From: Kribbella rubisoli
GTDB taxonomy: Bacteria > Actinomycetota > Actinomycetes > Propionibacteriales > Kribbellaceae
Assembly (NCBI RefSeq): GCF_004217145.1
Contig: NZ_SHKR01000018.1
Coordinates: 124,001 to 188,000 of the forward strand
Reading direction: 5' to 3'
DNA: 64,000 nt
Shown: positions 27,073 through 35,700 of the stretch, piece after piece
Layout: each line of letters begins with the position of its first letter
How positions within the stretch are numbered: position 1 is the stretch's first letter
The notes under the pieces: model-generated
Seen by the model: the letters and a program-made list of their open reading frames with translations, nothing else
What the model was told of the DNA's origin: nothing
Database searches by the model: none
Position numbers and translations under genes: made by a program

Positions 27073-28414
27073 CCAGCGCATCGCCGAGCCGGGCGACCAC
27101 CAGCCTCAGCGTCGCCGGCGGAGCCGTGAACGGGATCCGGATGTGGCGCCGGTCGGTGCCTTCCGGCGTGAACAGGTCGCCTGATCCGAGCAGGAGGTTC
27201 TGTTCACGTGCCGCGTCGAGCACTCTGCGTGCCCTGGTCTCGGTCAGCTCCAGCCACAGCGTCATACCGCCGGTCGGCGTGGGCCAGGCCACACCGTCCA
27301 GCGTCTTCAGTCCAGTTTCCAGGGCGGCCAGGTTGGCGCGGAGACGGGTACGGCGGCGGCCGATCACCTTGTCGAGCTTCGGGACGATCGCCCGGGCCAG
27401 GAGGTCGTCCAGCGCACTCGGCGAGGCCACGCTGAGCTGTGCGGCTGTGTTGATGCGCCGTCGCAACTGCTTCCCGGTCCGGACCCACCCGACCCGCAGT
27501 CCACCCCACACGGTCTTCGAGAGCGACCCCACACTCACAGTCCGGGGATAGCGGCTCAGCGGCTCGGCCTGTTGCCCATTGGCCAACCACAGCGGCCGCA
27601 TGGTCTCGTCACTGATCAGCGCAGCGCCGTACCGGCGTGCTATCTCAACGACTGCCTGACGCCGGTCCGCCGGGAGGCTCAGCCCGGTCGGGTTGTGGTT
27701 GTCGGCCTGCAGGTAGATGACCTTCGGGCGGTGGCGTCGGCAGAGGTGGGCGAGCTGATCGGTGTCCCAGACGCCAGCAGGCCAGCCAGCTACGTCCAGA
27801 CGGTGTTTGCGGAGCAGATCGAACGCAGCCGGGTACGTCGGAGTCTCGGTGATCGCCACACCCGGCCCCAGGTCCAGTCCGGCCAATGCGGCGTTCAATC
27901 CGGCCGCTGCGCCCACCGTGAGCGTCAACTGCTCCGGCTCCGTCGGCACGCCCTCGATCGTCAGCCGCTCCGCCAACGCTGCTCTGAGCTCAATCGATCC
28001 ACCTGGCGGCGGTCCATCGCCACCCATCGCCTGCGGCAACCCGTCCTCGACGATCTGGGCAGCTGCCTCCGCCACATCGTGGGGCGCGGCAGTGGTCGCG
28101 AACCGCAGGTCCAGTACGGGCTGGTCCCCCGCCGTCACCGTCGACGCCGGCGCCACCGGGTCCAGCAGCCGATCCAGTGGCCGCACCACGGTCCCGGACC
28201 CACGCTTGGTCTCCAGTACGCCGTCCCGCCGCAGGTTCTCCAATGCGCGTACGACGGTCACCCGGCTCACGCCGAGCCGCTCCGCGAGGACCCGCTCCGA
28301 CGGCAGTCGCGAGCCGATGGACAGGTCGCCGCGCTCGATCCGCCGCAGTACCAGTCCCTCGACCTGCTCGGTCTTCGTCCCGTCGGCCGCTTCCAGATCC
28401 CCCGTCCGCCACAT
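27059..28414 (-). CDS. MocR/PdxR-type regulator (GntR helix-turn-helix plus aminotransferase fold)
   Basis: 451 residues. The N-terminal winged helix (residues about 14-78, LVLRRIERGDLSIGSRLPSE and RLGVSRVTVVRALENLRRDG) is fused to a type-I aminotransferase domain with the PLP-binding Lys300 in SVGSLSKTVWGGLRVGW, NHNPTG near 239-244 and SDET near 268-271. Such proteins (PdxR) sense PLP and activate pdxST. Position directly upstream of pdxS supports this role. The start at 28414 is supported by a leaderless promoter: -10 GATAGT (28426-28421) ends 6 bases before the ATG, with AGTCCAC between. Confidence 0.88.
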   Translation of the reverse strand: MWRTGDLEAADGTKTEQVEGLVLRRIERGDLSIGSRLPSERVLAERLGVSRVTVVRALENLRRDGVLETKRGSGTVVRPLDRLLDPVAPASTVTAGDQPVLDLRFATTAAPHDVAEAAAQIVEDGLPQAMGGDGPPPGGSIELRAALAERLTIEGVPTEPEQLTLTVGAAAGLNAALAGLDLGPGVAITETPTYPAAFDLLRKHRLDVAGWPAGVWDTDQLAHLCRRHRPKVIYLQADNHNPTGLSLPADRRQAVVEIARRYGAALISDETMRPLWLANGQQAEPLSRYPRTVSVGSLSKTVWGGLRVGWVRTGKQLRRRINTAAQLSVASPSALDDLLARAIVPKLDKVIGRRRTRLRANLAALETGLKTLDGVAWPTPTGGMTLWLELTETRARRVLDAAREQNLLLGSGDLFTPEGTDRRHIRIPFTAPPATLRLVVARLGDALAQST

Positions 28415-28480
28415 AAGTCCACTATCCCACCACTGGCCTGATGGGCTCGGACTGTCCGTCCCAGGTGCTTGTATTTGCCT
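28415..28480. promoter_or_regulatory. Divergent promoter region of the pdxR-type and polymerase genes
   Basis: 66 bases separate the two divergent starts. It contains the minus-strand -10 GATAGT (28426-28421) for the regulator and AGTCCAC at 28416-28422, matching the repeat upstream of pdxS. The plus-side promoter of the polymerase gene is not clear. Confidence 0.5.
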
Positions 28481-30136
28481 ATGGACGAACGGTGGGCGAT
28501 CGCGCCTGAGGACGGCGGCGGGGCGACGCTTGTCGCGCTGCATCCGGACGGGCAGCCCGCCGGCGAGATCCAGCACGAGCCCGACCTCGTCGCAGCCGTT
28601 GCGTCGCGGCCGCAGGTCACTCGCTGGGTGTGGCGATCCTCGGCCGAGATCTATCCACGCCTGCTCGCCGCCGGGGTTCGGGTCGAGCGGTGCTACGACG
28701 TCGAGAACACCGAAGGCCTGCTGCTGGGCCACGAGGGCCGCCTCGGCGAGCCACGATCCGCGGCCGCGGCCTGGGCGCGACTGAGCGGCGCGCCGGTCCC
28801 ACCGGATCCGCCGATGCGCGCGGTCGTGCCGGGTGAGCAGTCGTCGCTGTTCGAGATCCCCACCGAGCCGCTTGCCTTCCACGCCCTACTCAGGGTGTAC
28901 GCCGACCAGCTCCGGCGGCACGACCTCGCGGAGCACCCGGACCGGATGCGGTTGCTCACGGCATCGGAATCGTCCGCGATGCTGATCGCCGCCGAGATGG
29001 ATCGCGCCGGTCTTCCGTGGAGTGCGCAAGCACATCGCGACGTCCTGAGCGAGCTGCTCGGCGAGCGCTTCGGCGGCACGGGCGAGCCACGCCGGCTGAC
29101 CGAGCTCGCGGAGGACATCTCGGCCGCGTTCGGTCATCGGGTCCGGCCCGAGCTGCCGGCCGACGTACTGAAGGCGTTCAAGCAGGCCGGGCACCAGCTG
29201 AAGTCGACCCGGCGGTGGGAGCTCGAGACGATCGACCATCCGGCCGTGGCGCCACTCGTCGAGTACAAGAAGCTCTATCGGATCTACACCGCCAACGGGT
29301 GGTCCTGGTTGAACGACTGGGTCCACGACGGCCGCTTCCGTCCCGGCTTCGTGCCCGGCGGCACGGTCTCCGGTCGCTGGATCACCAACGGGGGCGGCGG
29401 TCTGCAGATCCCGAAGGTGATCCGCCGCGCGGTTGTCGCCGATCCGGGCTGGCGCCTCGTCGTTGCCGACGCCTCCCAACTCGAACCGCGCGTCCTCGCC
29501 GCCATCTCCCGCGATCGCGCGCTGATGGAGGTCTCCAGCGATTCCGGCGACCTCTACAAAGCCGTGTCGGATCAGGCGTTCTCGGGCGATCGGGGGCAGG
29601 CGAAGCTCGCCGTGCTCGGCGCCATCTACGGCCAGACCTCGGGGGACGGCCTGAAGAACCTCGCCATGCTCCGCAAGCGATTCCCGCAAGCCGTTGCGTA
29701 CGTCGACGACGCCGCCCGCGCCGGCGAAGAGGGCCGCCTGGTCCGAACGTACCTGGGCCGCACCTGCCCGCCCACCGGCCACCCGCTCGACGACGCCCTC
29801 CTCGAAGGCCCGCCCGCCGACGTCCCCGCGACCGATCCACGCCACGCCAGGGCGCGCGGTCGCTTCACCCGAAACTTCGTCGTACAAGGCAGTGCGGCCG
29901 ATTGGGCTCTCCTGCTCCTCGCCGCGCTCCGCCAGGCCCTGACGCCGCTGAAGGCCGAGCTTGTGTTCTTCCAGCACGACGAGGTCATCGTCCATTGCCC
30001 CGCCGACGAGGCCGACCAGGTCGCCGACGCAATCCAGCAGGCGAGCAACCTGGCCGGCACTCTGACGTTCGGCCCGACGCCGACCAACTTCGCGTTCACG
30101 ACCGCCACGGTCGAGATCTACGCCGCTGCCAAATAG
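28481..30136 (+). CDS. Family-A DNA polymerase (short PolI-like, degenerate exonuclease part)
   Basis: About 551 residues. The C-terminal polymerase domain is intact: motif A VVADASQLEPRVLAA, the O-helix region RGQAKLAVLGAIYGQTSGDG with Lys and Tyr of motif B, and motif C FFQHDEVIVH. The N-terminal about 170 residues are a reduced 3'-5' exonuclease-like region without the usual acidic pattern, and there is no 5' nuclease domain. Actinobacteria often encode this as a second polymerase in addition to full PolA. An earlier in-frame TTG (28469) is possible. It is divergent from the PdxR-type gene. Role in repair is plausible but unproven; no LexA box was seen. Confidence 0.82.
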   Translation: MDERWAIAPEDGGGATLVALHPDGQPAGEIQHEPDLVAAVASRPQVTRWVWRSSAEIYPRLLAAGVRVERCYDVENTEGLLLGHEGRLGEPRSAAAAWARLSGAPVPPDPPMRAVVPGEQSSLFEIPTEPLAFHALLRVYADQLRRHDLAEHPDRMRLLTASESSAMLIAAEMDRAGLPWSAQAHRDVLSELLGERFGGTGEPRRLTELAEDISAAFGHRVRPELPADVLKAFKQAGHQLKSTRRWELETIDHPAVAPLVEYKKLYRIYTANGWSWLNDWVHDGRFRPGFVPGGTVSGRWITNGGGGLQIPKVIRRAVVADPGWRLVVADASQLEPRVLAAISRDRALMEVSSDSGDLYKAVSDQAFSGDRGQAKLAVLGAIYGQTSGDGLKNLAMLRKRFPQAVAYVDDAARAGEEGRLVRTYLGRTCPPTGHPLDDALLEGPPADVPATDPRHARARGRFTRNFVVQGSAADWALLLLAALRQALTPLKAELVFFQHDEVIVHCPADEADQVADAIQQASNLAGTLTFGPTPTNFAFTTATVEIYAAAK

Positions 30137-30218
30137 CAACCAATTCAAACGACCTATTACTCCCCCGGACCGATAACGTCTGCGCAATTCGTTGTCCGAC
30201 TCACAGAGGGAGAACGTC

Positions 30219-30410
30219 GTGCCATTCAGCAAGAAGAAGGATGCGGCCCGCGACGCCGTCGCCAACGGCGGCAAGACCAGCGGCAAGCAGGCCAAGAAGG
30301 CGACCCAGGCCGGGCATCTCGGCGACGACAACCGGGTCTACCACCGCGGCAAGGTCGTCGGCGACTTCTCGAACCGCACCCGCAGGCAGCCCAACCAGCA
30401 CGGCGGCTGA
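30219..30410 (+). CDS. Small basic protein (63 residues)
   Basis: GTG start with the ribosome-binding tract GAGGGAGAA just upstream. The protein is Lys/Arg/Gly/Asn-rich (VPFSKKKDAARDAVANGGKT, GKQAKKATQAG...HRGKVVGDFSNRTRRQPNQHGG). Disordered, hydrophilic, no signal. It does not match a family known to me. Its stop codon abuts that of the ECF sigma gene: the palindrome TGATCA (30408-30413) gives both stops with no gap. Confidence 0.6.
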   Translation: MPFSKKKDAARDAVANGGKTSGKQAKKATQAGHLGDDNRVYHRGKVVGDFSNRTRRQPNQHGG

Positions 30411-31361
30411 TCACACCGTCGCGGGTAAACCGTAAAGTTTGTGGTTCGTGGTTTCGAAGGCGGTAATTTCGGCTATCCGGCGGTCCTCGATGCGGAAGAT
30501 GTCGAGTGCGAACAGCTGATAGGACGTCATCCGCGGGGGTAAGAGATAGGCCGCGAGGGTGGGTTGGCGGTTGATCGTGGTCGGCAGGAAACGCCAATGA
30601 CCGCGATACTGCGGCGTGAGGTTCGGAATCAATGAACGCACCGCATCCTCGCGGCCTTCGAACCAGAACGGGTACGGCGGCATCGTGATCCGGATGTCTT
30701 CGTGCATGAGAGCTGCGAGCGCGTCGGGGTCGGCAGCCTCCCAGGCTGTCAGGTACTTCCGGAGCAGTTCTCGCTCCTCCGCCGACGCCTCCGGAGCCGA
30801 CCACTCCGATCGGTGTGGCGGCAGCTGCTCGCGCAGAACCGGCCGAGCCCGTTGCAGCGCCGAGTTGACCGCGGCAACCGACAACTCGACTGCCTCGGCC
30901 GTCTCACGAGCGGGCCACCCGAGCACATCACGGAAGATCAGTACGGCCCGCTGCCGTGCAGGCAGCTGCTGGATCGCGATCAGGAACGCCAACTCGATCG
31001 TCTCCCGCCGGATCGCGACCGCGTCCGGCTCCTCCGCACGATCCAGCAGTACGTCGGGAAACGGCTGCAGCCACGGCACGTCCTCCCGCGCCGGAAGGGC
31101 TGTCGACGGAAACGACGCCGGCTCGAGCTGGTACGGGAGAACGCGGCGCGGCCGCCGTACGTCGATGCACGCGTTGGTCGCGATCCGGTACAGCCACGCC
31201 CGTACCGACGACCGGCCCTCGAAATCACCGAGCCCGCGCCACGCTCGCAGGAACGTCTCCTGCACCAGGTCCTCGGCCTCGTCGTACGACCCGAGCATCC
31301 GGTAGCAGTGCACGCGCAGCTCGTGCCGATAGCGCTCGACGTCCTCCTCGAAGCTACTCAT
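30411..31361 (-). CDS. ECF sigma factor with SnoaL-like C-terminal domain (TIGR02960 type)
   Basis: 316 residues. Region 2 of sigma-70 is clear (RHELRVHCYRMLGSYDEAEDLVQETFLRAWRGLGDFEGRSS, then YRIATNACID), and region 4 follows (IQQLPARQRAVLIFRDVLGWPARETAEAVELSVAAVNSALQRAR). A SnoaL-like domain (about residues 190-310) is fused at the C-terminus, as in SigG/SigJ-like ECF factors where this domain regulates activity in place of a membrane anti-sigma. Its ATG overlaps the stop of the LemA-like gene by 4 bases. Confidence 0.88.
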   Translation of the reverse strand: MSSFEEDVERYRHELRVHCYRMLGSYDEAEDLVQETFLRAWRGLGDFEGRSSVRAWLYRIATNACIDVRRPRRVLPYQLEPASFPSTALPAREDVPWLQPFPDVLLDRAEEPDAVAIRRETIELAFLIAIQQLPARQRAVLIFRDVLGWPARETAEAVELSVAAVNSALQRARPVLREQLPPHRSEWSAPEASAEERELLRKYLTAWEAADPDALAALMHEDIRITMPPYPFWFEGREDAVRSLIPNLTPQYRGHWRFLPTTINRQPTLAAYLLPPRMTSYQLFALDIFRIEDRRIAEITAFETTNHKLYGLPATV

Positions 31362-31858
31362 TTCCCGTCCTCGAGCTCGATCGTGGTCGGCATCGGCGCA
31401 CGACCGGCCAGCCGGAACCACGTCACCAACCGCCGCTGCCGCAGGTCCCGCGTCGACACTACGACGTCGTTGTGGAACCGGCGGGCCAACTGCACCCGGC
31501 GCATCGCGAGGGTCAGCTCCCCCGCCCACGGCTCGATATCGGTGCCGGTGGCATGGATCGCGCGGGTCAGCGCGGACTCGGCCTGCTCGCGCACCTCCAA
31601 CAGATCGAGTGACGCGGCGCGAGCCCGATGCGCTGCGTCGAGCAACAACAACGCGGAAGCGGGATCGAGGATGTCGCTGCCGGCCAGCTCCGCGACCAGC
31701 GCGGACCGGCGCGCGAGCTCGGTCTCCAGCGACGCCCGCGCGAGATCCACGCGATGGTGCAGCCGGTCGAGCCGTCCGGCCGTCCAGCTCGCGTACGCGC
31801 CGAACAGGAGCAGCAGCGCGCCGACCGCGAGCAGCACCCAGGAGATCTCCACGCGCAT
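31358..31858 (-). CDS. Membrane-anchored LemA-like protein
   Basis: 166 residues with one N-terminal membrane helix (about 5-27, ISWVLLAVGALLLLFGAYASW) followed by helical arrays (LDRLHHRVDLARASLETELARRSALVAELA) and the closing RFHNDVVVSTRDLRQRRLVTWFRLAG, which resembles LemA-type helical proteins. It overlaps the start of the ECF sigma gene (ATGA), so the two may work together, for example as a membrane sensor or partner of the sigma factor; that is inference. It diverges from the MTA phosphorylase gene with 80 bases between. Confidence 0.65.
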   Translation of the reverse strand: MRVEISWVLLAVGALLLLFGAYASWTAGRLDRLHHRVDLARASLETELARRSALVAELAGSDILDPASALLLLDAAHRARAASLDLLEVREQAESALTRAIHATGTDIEPWAGELTLAMRRVQLARRFHNDVVVSTRDLRQRRLVTWFRLAGRAPMPTTIELEDGK

Positions 31859-31938
31859 ATTCGATCATCGATTACGGAGCGCTGACGGTCCGGCCGGATC
31901 CGGTAGTCGCCGCCGTAGCCGCCATTAGCGTCGGAGCC

Positions 31939-32715
31939 ATGGCTGATATCGGCGTGATCGGCGGGTCCGGGTTCTACTCGTTCCTGACCGACGCGGAAAC
32001 CATCGAGCTCGACACCCCGTTCGGCGCGCCCAGTGAGCCGCCGGTGGTCGGGGACCTCGACGGCCGTCAGGTCGCGTTCATCCCCCGGCACGGCGCCGAT
32101 CACCGGTTCCCGCCGCATCGCGTCAACTACCGCGCGAACCTCTGGGCCCTGCGCGAACTCGGCGTCCGCCAGGTCCTCGGACCCTGCGCGGTCGGCTCGT
32201 TGAAGCCCGAGCTCACCCCCGGCACCTTCGTCGTCCCCGACCAGTACGTCGACCGCACCTGGGGTCGGGACCACACCGTGTACGACGAAGCGCCGGTCGT
32301 CCACACCGCCGCCGCCGACCCGTACTGCCCGGTCGGCCGCGCCACGGTGATTGCCGCTGGCAACGTCGTACCCGACGGCACGATGGTCGTGATCAACGGC
32401 CCGCGGTTCTCGACCCGGGCCGAATCGCAATGGCATGCGGCGCAAGGCTGGTCAGTCGTCGGCATGACCGGCGCGCCGGAGGCCGCGATCGCGCGAGAGC
32501 TGGCCCTCTGCTACACGTCGATCGCCGTCGTCACCGACCACGATGCCGGCGTTGCGACCGGTGGCGGTGTCACGCAGGCCGAGGTCTTCGAGGCGTTCAA
32601 GCACAGCATCGAACGCCTGCAGGACCTGCTCAAGGACGTGATCAGCCAGCTCCCGAAACCCGACGCGGACTGCAGCTGCCGGCACGCCCTCGACGGTACG
32701 GCAGCGGCCCGATGA
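31939..32715 (+). CDS. mtnP: S-methyl-5'-thioadenosine phosphorylase
   Basis: 258 residues. Converts methylthioadenosine and phosphate to adenine and methylthioribose 1-phosphate in methionine salvage. Visible: MADIGVIGGSGFY, phosphate site PRHGADHRFPPHRVNYRAN, base-site neighbourhood GPCAVGSLKPELTPGTFVVPDQ, INGPRFSTRAES and VTDHDAG. The ATG is preceded by GGAG at a spacing of 2. Its stop overlaps the epimerase start (ATGA at 32712-32715), so the two genes are coupled. Confidence 0.92.
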   Translation: MADIGVIGGSGFYSFLTDAETIELDTPFGAPSEPPVVGDLDGRQVAFIPRHGADHRFPPHRVNYRANLWALRELGVRQVLGPCAVGSLKPELTPGTFVVPDQYVDRTWGRDHTVYDEAPVVHTAAADPYCPVGRATVIAAGNVVPDGTMVVINGPRFSTRAESQWHAAQGWSVVGMTGAPEAAIARELALCYTSIAVVTDHDAGVATGGGVTQAEVFEAFKHSIERLQDLLKDVISQLPKPDADCSCRHALDGTAAAR

Positions 32716-33749
32716 GAGTCCTGCTCACCGGCGGCGCCGGCTTCATCGGTCAGCACGTCCACCACCAACTCGTTGCCGAGGGCCACGAGGTAACGGTGCT
32801 GGACTCGTTCCGCCCGGACGTCCACGCCCACAAACCCACGCCCCGCCCCGGCCTGGTCGTCGGCGACATCCGCGACGCCGGCTGCGTCACCCAGGCTCTC
32901 GAGGGCATCGACACCGTCATCCACCTCGCCGCCAAGGTCGGCCTCGGCGTCCACCTCGACGACATCGACGACTACGTCTCCACCAACAGCCTCGGTACGG
33001 CGGTCCTCCTCAAGGCCCTCGCCCACGCCGAGGTCCGCCATCTCGTCTACGCCAGCTCGATGGTCGTGTACGGCGAAGGCCGCTACGACTGCGCCGAGCA
33101 CGGTCAGGTCGCGCCCGGACCACGACGTACCGAGGACTTGGAGGCCGGCCGCTTCGAGCCGCCCTGCCCGTACTGCGGCGCGCAGCTCCACCCCGGTCTC
33201 GTCACCGAGGACGCTGTACTCGATCCGCGCAATGCCTACGCGACGAGCAAGCTCAGCGGCGAACACCTCGCCGCCACCTGGGCCCGCGAAACGGATGGCC
33301 GCGTCACCGCGCTCCGCTTCCACAACGTCTACGGCCCCGGCATGCCTCGCAATACGCCGTACGCCGGAGTCGCCGCGATCTTCCGTTCGGCGCTCGAGCG
33401 AGGTGAAGCACCGCGGGTGTTCGAGGACGGCAGACAGCGCCGTGACTTCGTGCAGGTCCGCGACATCGCAACTGCCGTCACCATGTCAGCCGCCGTACTC
33501 CCCCAGCAGCCGGCGTTCACGGCGTACAACGTCGGCAGCGGCACAATCCGCACGATCGGCGACCTGGCGACGGAGCTCGCCCACCTCTACGACGGTCCGA
33601 GCCCGGTCGTCACCGGCCAGTACCGCCTGGGCGACGTCCGCCACATCACCGCGTCATCGGACCGCCTGAAGCACGACCTCGGATGGAAGCCCGCCTACGA
33701 TCTGGCCGCGGGTCTCAGGGATCTAGTTGTGAGCGGCAACCGGCGGTAG
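32712..33749 (+). CDS. NAD-dependent epimerase/dehydratase with Cys-rich insert
   Basis: 345 residues of the extended SDR family: nucleotide motif TGGAGFIG (residues 6-13), SSMVVYG, catalytic YATSK (Tyr176, Lys180) and the C-terminal substrate part DFVQVRDIATAV...WKPAYDLAAGLRD. UDP- or TDP-sugar epimerase activity is likely. Residues 127-160 hold an unusual insert with Cys127, Cys152 and Cys155 (PPCPYCG), a possible zinc site. The 3' end overlaps the sensor kinase gene on the other strand by 27 bases. Confidence 0.85.
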   Translation: MRVLLTGGAGFIGQHVHHQLVAEGHEVTVLDSFRPDVHAHKPTPRPGLVVGDIRDAGCVTQALEGIDTVIHLAAKVGLGVHLDDIDDYVSTNSLGTAVLLKALAHAEVRHLVYASSMVVYGEGRYDCAEHGQVAPGPRRTEDLEAGRFEPPCPYCGAQLHPGLVTEDAVLDPRNAYATSKLSGEHLAATWARETDGRVTALRFHNVYGPGMPRNTPYAGVAAIFRSALERGEAPRVFEDGRQRRDFVQVRDIATAVTMSAAVLPQQPAFTAYNVGSGTIRTIGDLATELAHLYDGPSPVVTGQYRLGDVRHITASSDRLKHDLGWKPAYDLAAGLRDLVVSGNRR

Positions 33750-34883
33750 GTCGATCTGGAACGCGCACCCGCCGTCGACGTTGGTCACACCAATCTTGCC
33801 GTCATGCGATTCGACGACACCGCGAGCGATCGCGAGACCGAGCCCGCCGCCACTGGCATGAGTGGCGTCGTCGGCGGGCTCGGGCGTCCGCTGCTCGTCG
33901 CCACGCCAGCCGATGTCGAAGACTCGTTCCAGGTCGTCGGCCGGGATCCCGCCACACGCATCGGTCACGGCCAGCCGCACGCGACCGTCCGTCTCGCGGT
34001 CCACCGAAACGGTCACAGTGCCACCGGGAGCCGTGTGCCGGATCGCGTTGCCGACCAGGTTCGTCACCGCGCGCGTCAGCTCGTCCGGATCCCCTTGCAC
34101 GGCGAGGCGATCGTCGCCGTCAGGGGTCGACAACGCCAGCCGAACGCCCTCCGCCCGCGCATGCTCGTTGTTCTCCCCCGCGACATCCTCGGCCAGCTCT
34201 CGCAAACTGACCGCCGACCGCCGCCGCGGCAACGGCGCCGCCGACAACCGCGACAGCTCGAACAGGTCGTCCACGAGTCCGGTCATCCGATCGACGGTCG
34301 ACCGCATCTGCCGCAAAGCACCCGGTACGTCGTCGATCACGCCGTCCTCGAGCCCCTCCGACACTGCCCGCAGCCCGGCCAGCGGGGTCCGCAGGTCGTG
34401 CGACATGAACGCCACCAGCTCCCGCCGGCTCGCCTCCAACGCCCGCTCCCGCTCATGCGACGCGGCCAGCTTCTTCCGCGTCATCTCCAGCTCGTTCGTC
34501 AGGTCGGCCAGCTCAGCAGGCACTGCGCCGGCAAGATCCTCAGCCGGCTCGTACGACGTACCCAGCTGCCGCAACCGCCGCCCGACGTCCCGCGACCCAG
34601 TGCTGATCCAGTGCCCGAGCAGGACCGTCATCGCCAGCCCGAGCAGCGCCGCGAACGCCAACGTCCACAGCACCACCCACGAGTCGTGCTCGGAGATGAA
34701 CATGGCCCGCACGCTCTGCAGTACTGCGGCCAGCGCGGCCGCCATCGGCGCGAGACCCGCGACGATCATCGTCACCCGCAACGACCGCCGGCGGAACTGC
34801 CACAGGATCGCTGCACCGACCGCCGCGACCACCAGCGTCCACAACGTGGTGAGCGCGAGGATCGTGAACATGTCCTTGTTCAT
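33723..34883 (-). CDS. Sensor histidine kinase
   Basis: 386 residues. Three to four N-terminal membrane helices (within about residues 8-95), HAMP-like linker, dimerisation box with His162 (AFMSHDLRTPLAG), and a HATPase domain with N box NLVGNAIRHTAPGG, G1 DACGGIPADDLERVF and G2 GGGLGLAIARGVV. The start is at MNKDMFTILA; upstream residues are not kinase-like. Partner of the response regulator directly upstream (4-base overlap). The stimulus is unknown. Confidence 0.92.
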   Translation of the reverse strand: MNKDMFTILALTTLWTLVVAAVGAAILWQFRRRSLRVTMIVAGLAPMAAALAAVLQSVRAMFISEHDSWVVLWTLAFAALLGLAMTVLLGHWISTGSRDVGRRLRQLGTSYEPAEDLAGAVPAELADLTNELEMTRKKLAASHERERALEASRRELVAFMSHDLRTPLAGLRAVSEGLEDGVIDDVPGALRQMRSTVDRMTGLVDDLFELSRLSAAPLPRRRSAVSLRELAEDVAGENNEHARAEGVRLALSTPDGDDRLAVQGDPDELTRAVTNLVGNAIRHTAPGGTVTVSVDRETDGRVRLAVTDACGGIPADDLERVFDIGWRGDEQRTPEPADDATHASGGGLGLAIARGVVESHDGKIGVTNVDGGCAFQIDLPPVAAHN

Positions 34884-35578
34884 GCCGCGTCGCCCGCAAA
34901 CAGGTACCCGGTCCGCGGCACGGTCAGCACGAGCTTCGGATCCGACGGATCGGCCTCGATCTTCTCGCGCAACCGCCGTACGTGCACGGTGACGGTCGAC
35001 GAGTCGCCGAAGTCCCAGCCCCACACCCGCCGCAGCAGCTCGGCCTTCGTGTACGCCTTGCCTGCATGCGAGACGAGATACGCGAGGAGGTCGAACTCGC
35101 GGTGGGTCAGCGACAGCTCCTCGTCGTTCAGGTACGCACGTCGTGCCGCGGTGTCGACCATGACCGGCCCGGCGCTCAGCTTGGTCGGCGTCAGGTCGAG
35201 CCCGGCCAGCCGCTCCTCGCGCCGCACCATCGCCTGCACCCGCAGCGTCAGCTCACGCGGGCTGAACGGCTTGACCACGTAGTCGTCCGCGCCGACCTCG
35301 AGCCCGACCAGCCGGTCCTCCTCCTCGCCGCGCGCCGACAGCATGATCACCGCGGCGCCGTCGTCGGCAGCGCGCATCCGGCGCAGCACCTCGAGACCGG
35401 ACAATCCGGGCAGCATCACGTCCAGTACGACGACGGACGGTTTCCACTGCTGCCAGACCTCGACCGCCGACACGCCGTCCGCGACCACGCGGGCGTCGTA
35501 CCCCGCCTTGGTCAGGTAAGCGGAGACGACGTTGGACACGGTCGGGTCGTCGTCGACCACGAGAACACGAGTAGCCAC
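34880..35578 (-). CDS. OmpR-family response regulator
   Basis: 232 residues, GTG start. Receiver domain with phospho-acceptor Asp53 (VVVLDVMLPGLSG) and switch Lys in DYVVKPFSPREL; winged-helix DNA-binding domain (LTHREFDLLAYLVSHAGKAYTKAELLRRVWG, TVTVHVRRLREKIE). A TACGCT hexamer ends 6 bases before the GTG, suggesting a leaderless mRNA. It is translated just ahead of the kinase gene and diverges from the glycosyltransferase gene (122 bases). Confidence 0.92.
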   Translation of the reverse strand: MATRVLVVDDDPTVSNVVSAYLTKAGYDARVVADGVSAVEVWQQWKPSVVVLDVMLPGLSGLEVLRRMRAADDGAAVIMLSARGEEEDRLVGLEVGADDYVVKPFSPRELTLRVQAMVRREERLAGLDLTPTKLSAGPVMVDTAARRAYLNDEELSLTHREFDLLAYLVSHAGKAYTKAELLRRVWGWDFGDSSTVTVHVRRLREKIEADPSDPKLVLTVPRTGYLFAGDAA

Positions 35579-35700
35579 GCTCAGAGCGTAGATCGTCCGG
35601 TCGGCGCGACGCCGCATCAGTGCCGGAACGCAGTACGACGTAAGCGATCCGTAGCCGCGTTCTGCCACCGCAGGCACGTGTTCGTCCCTACCGTCGAAGA

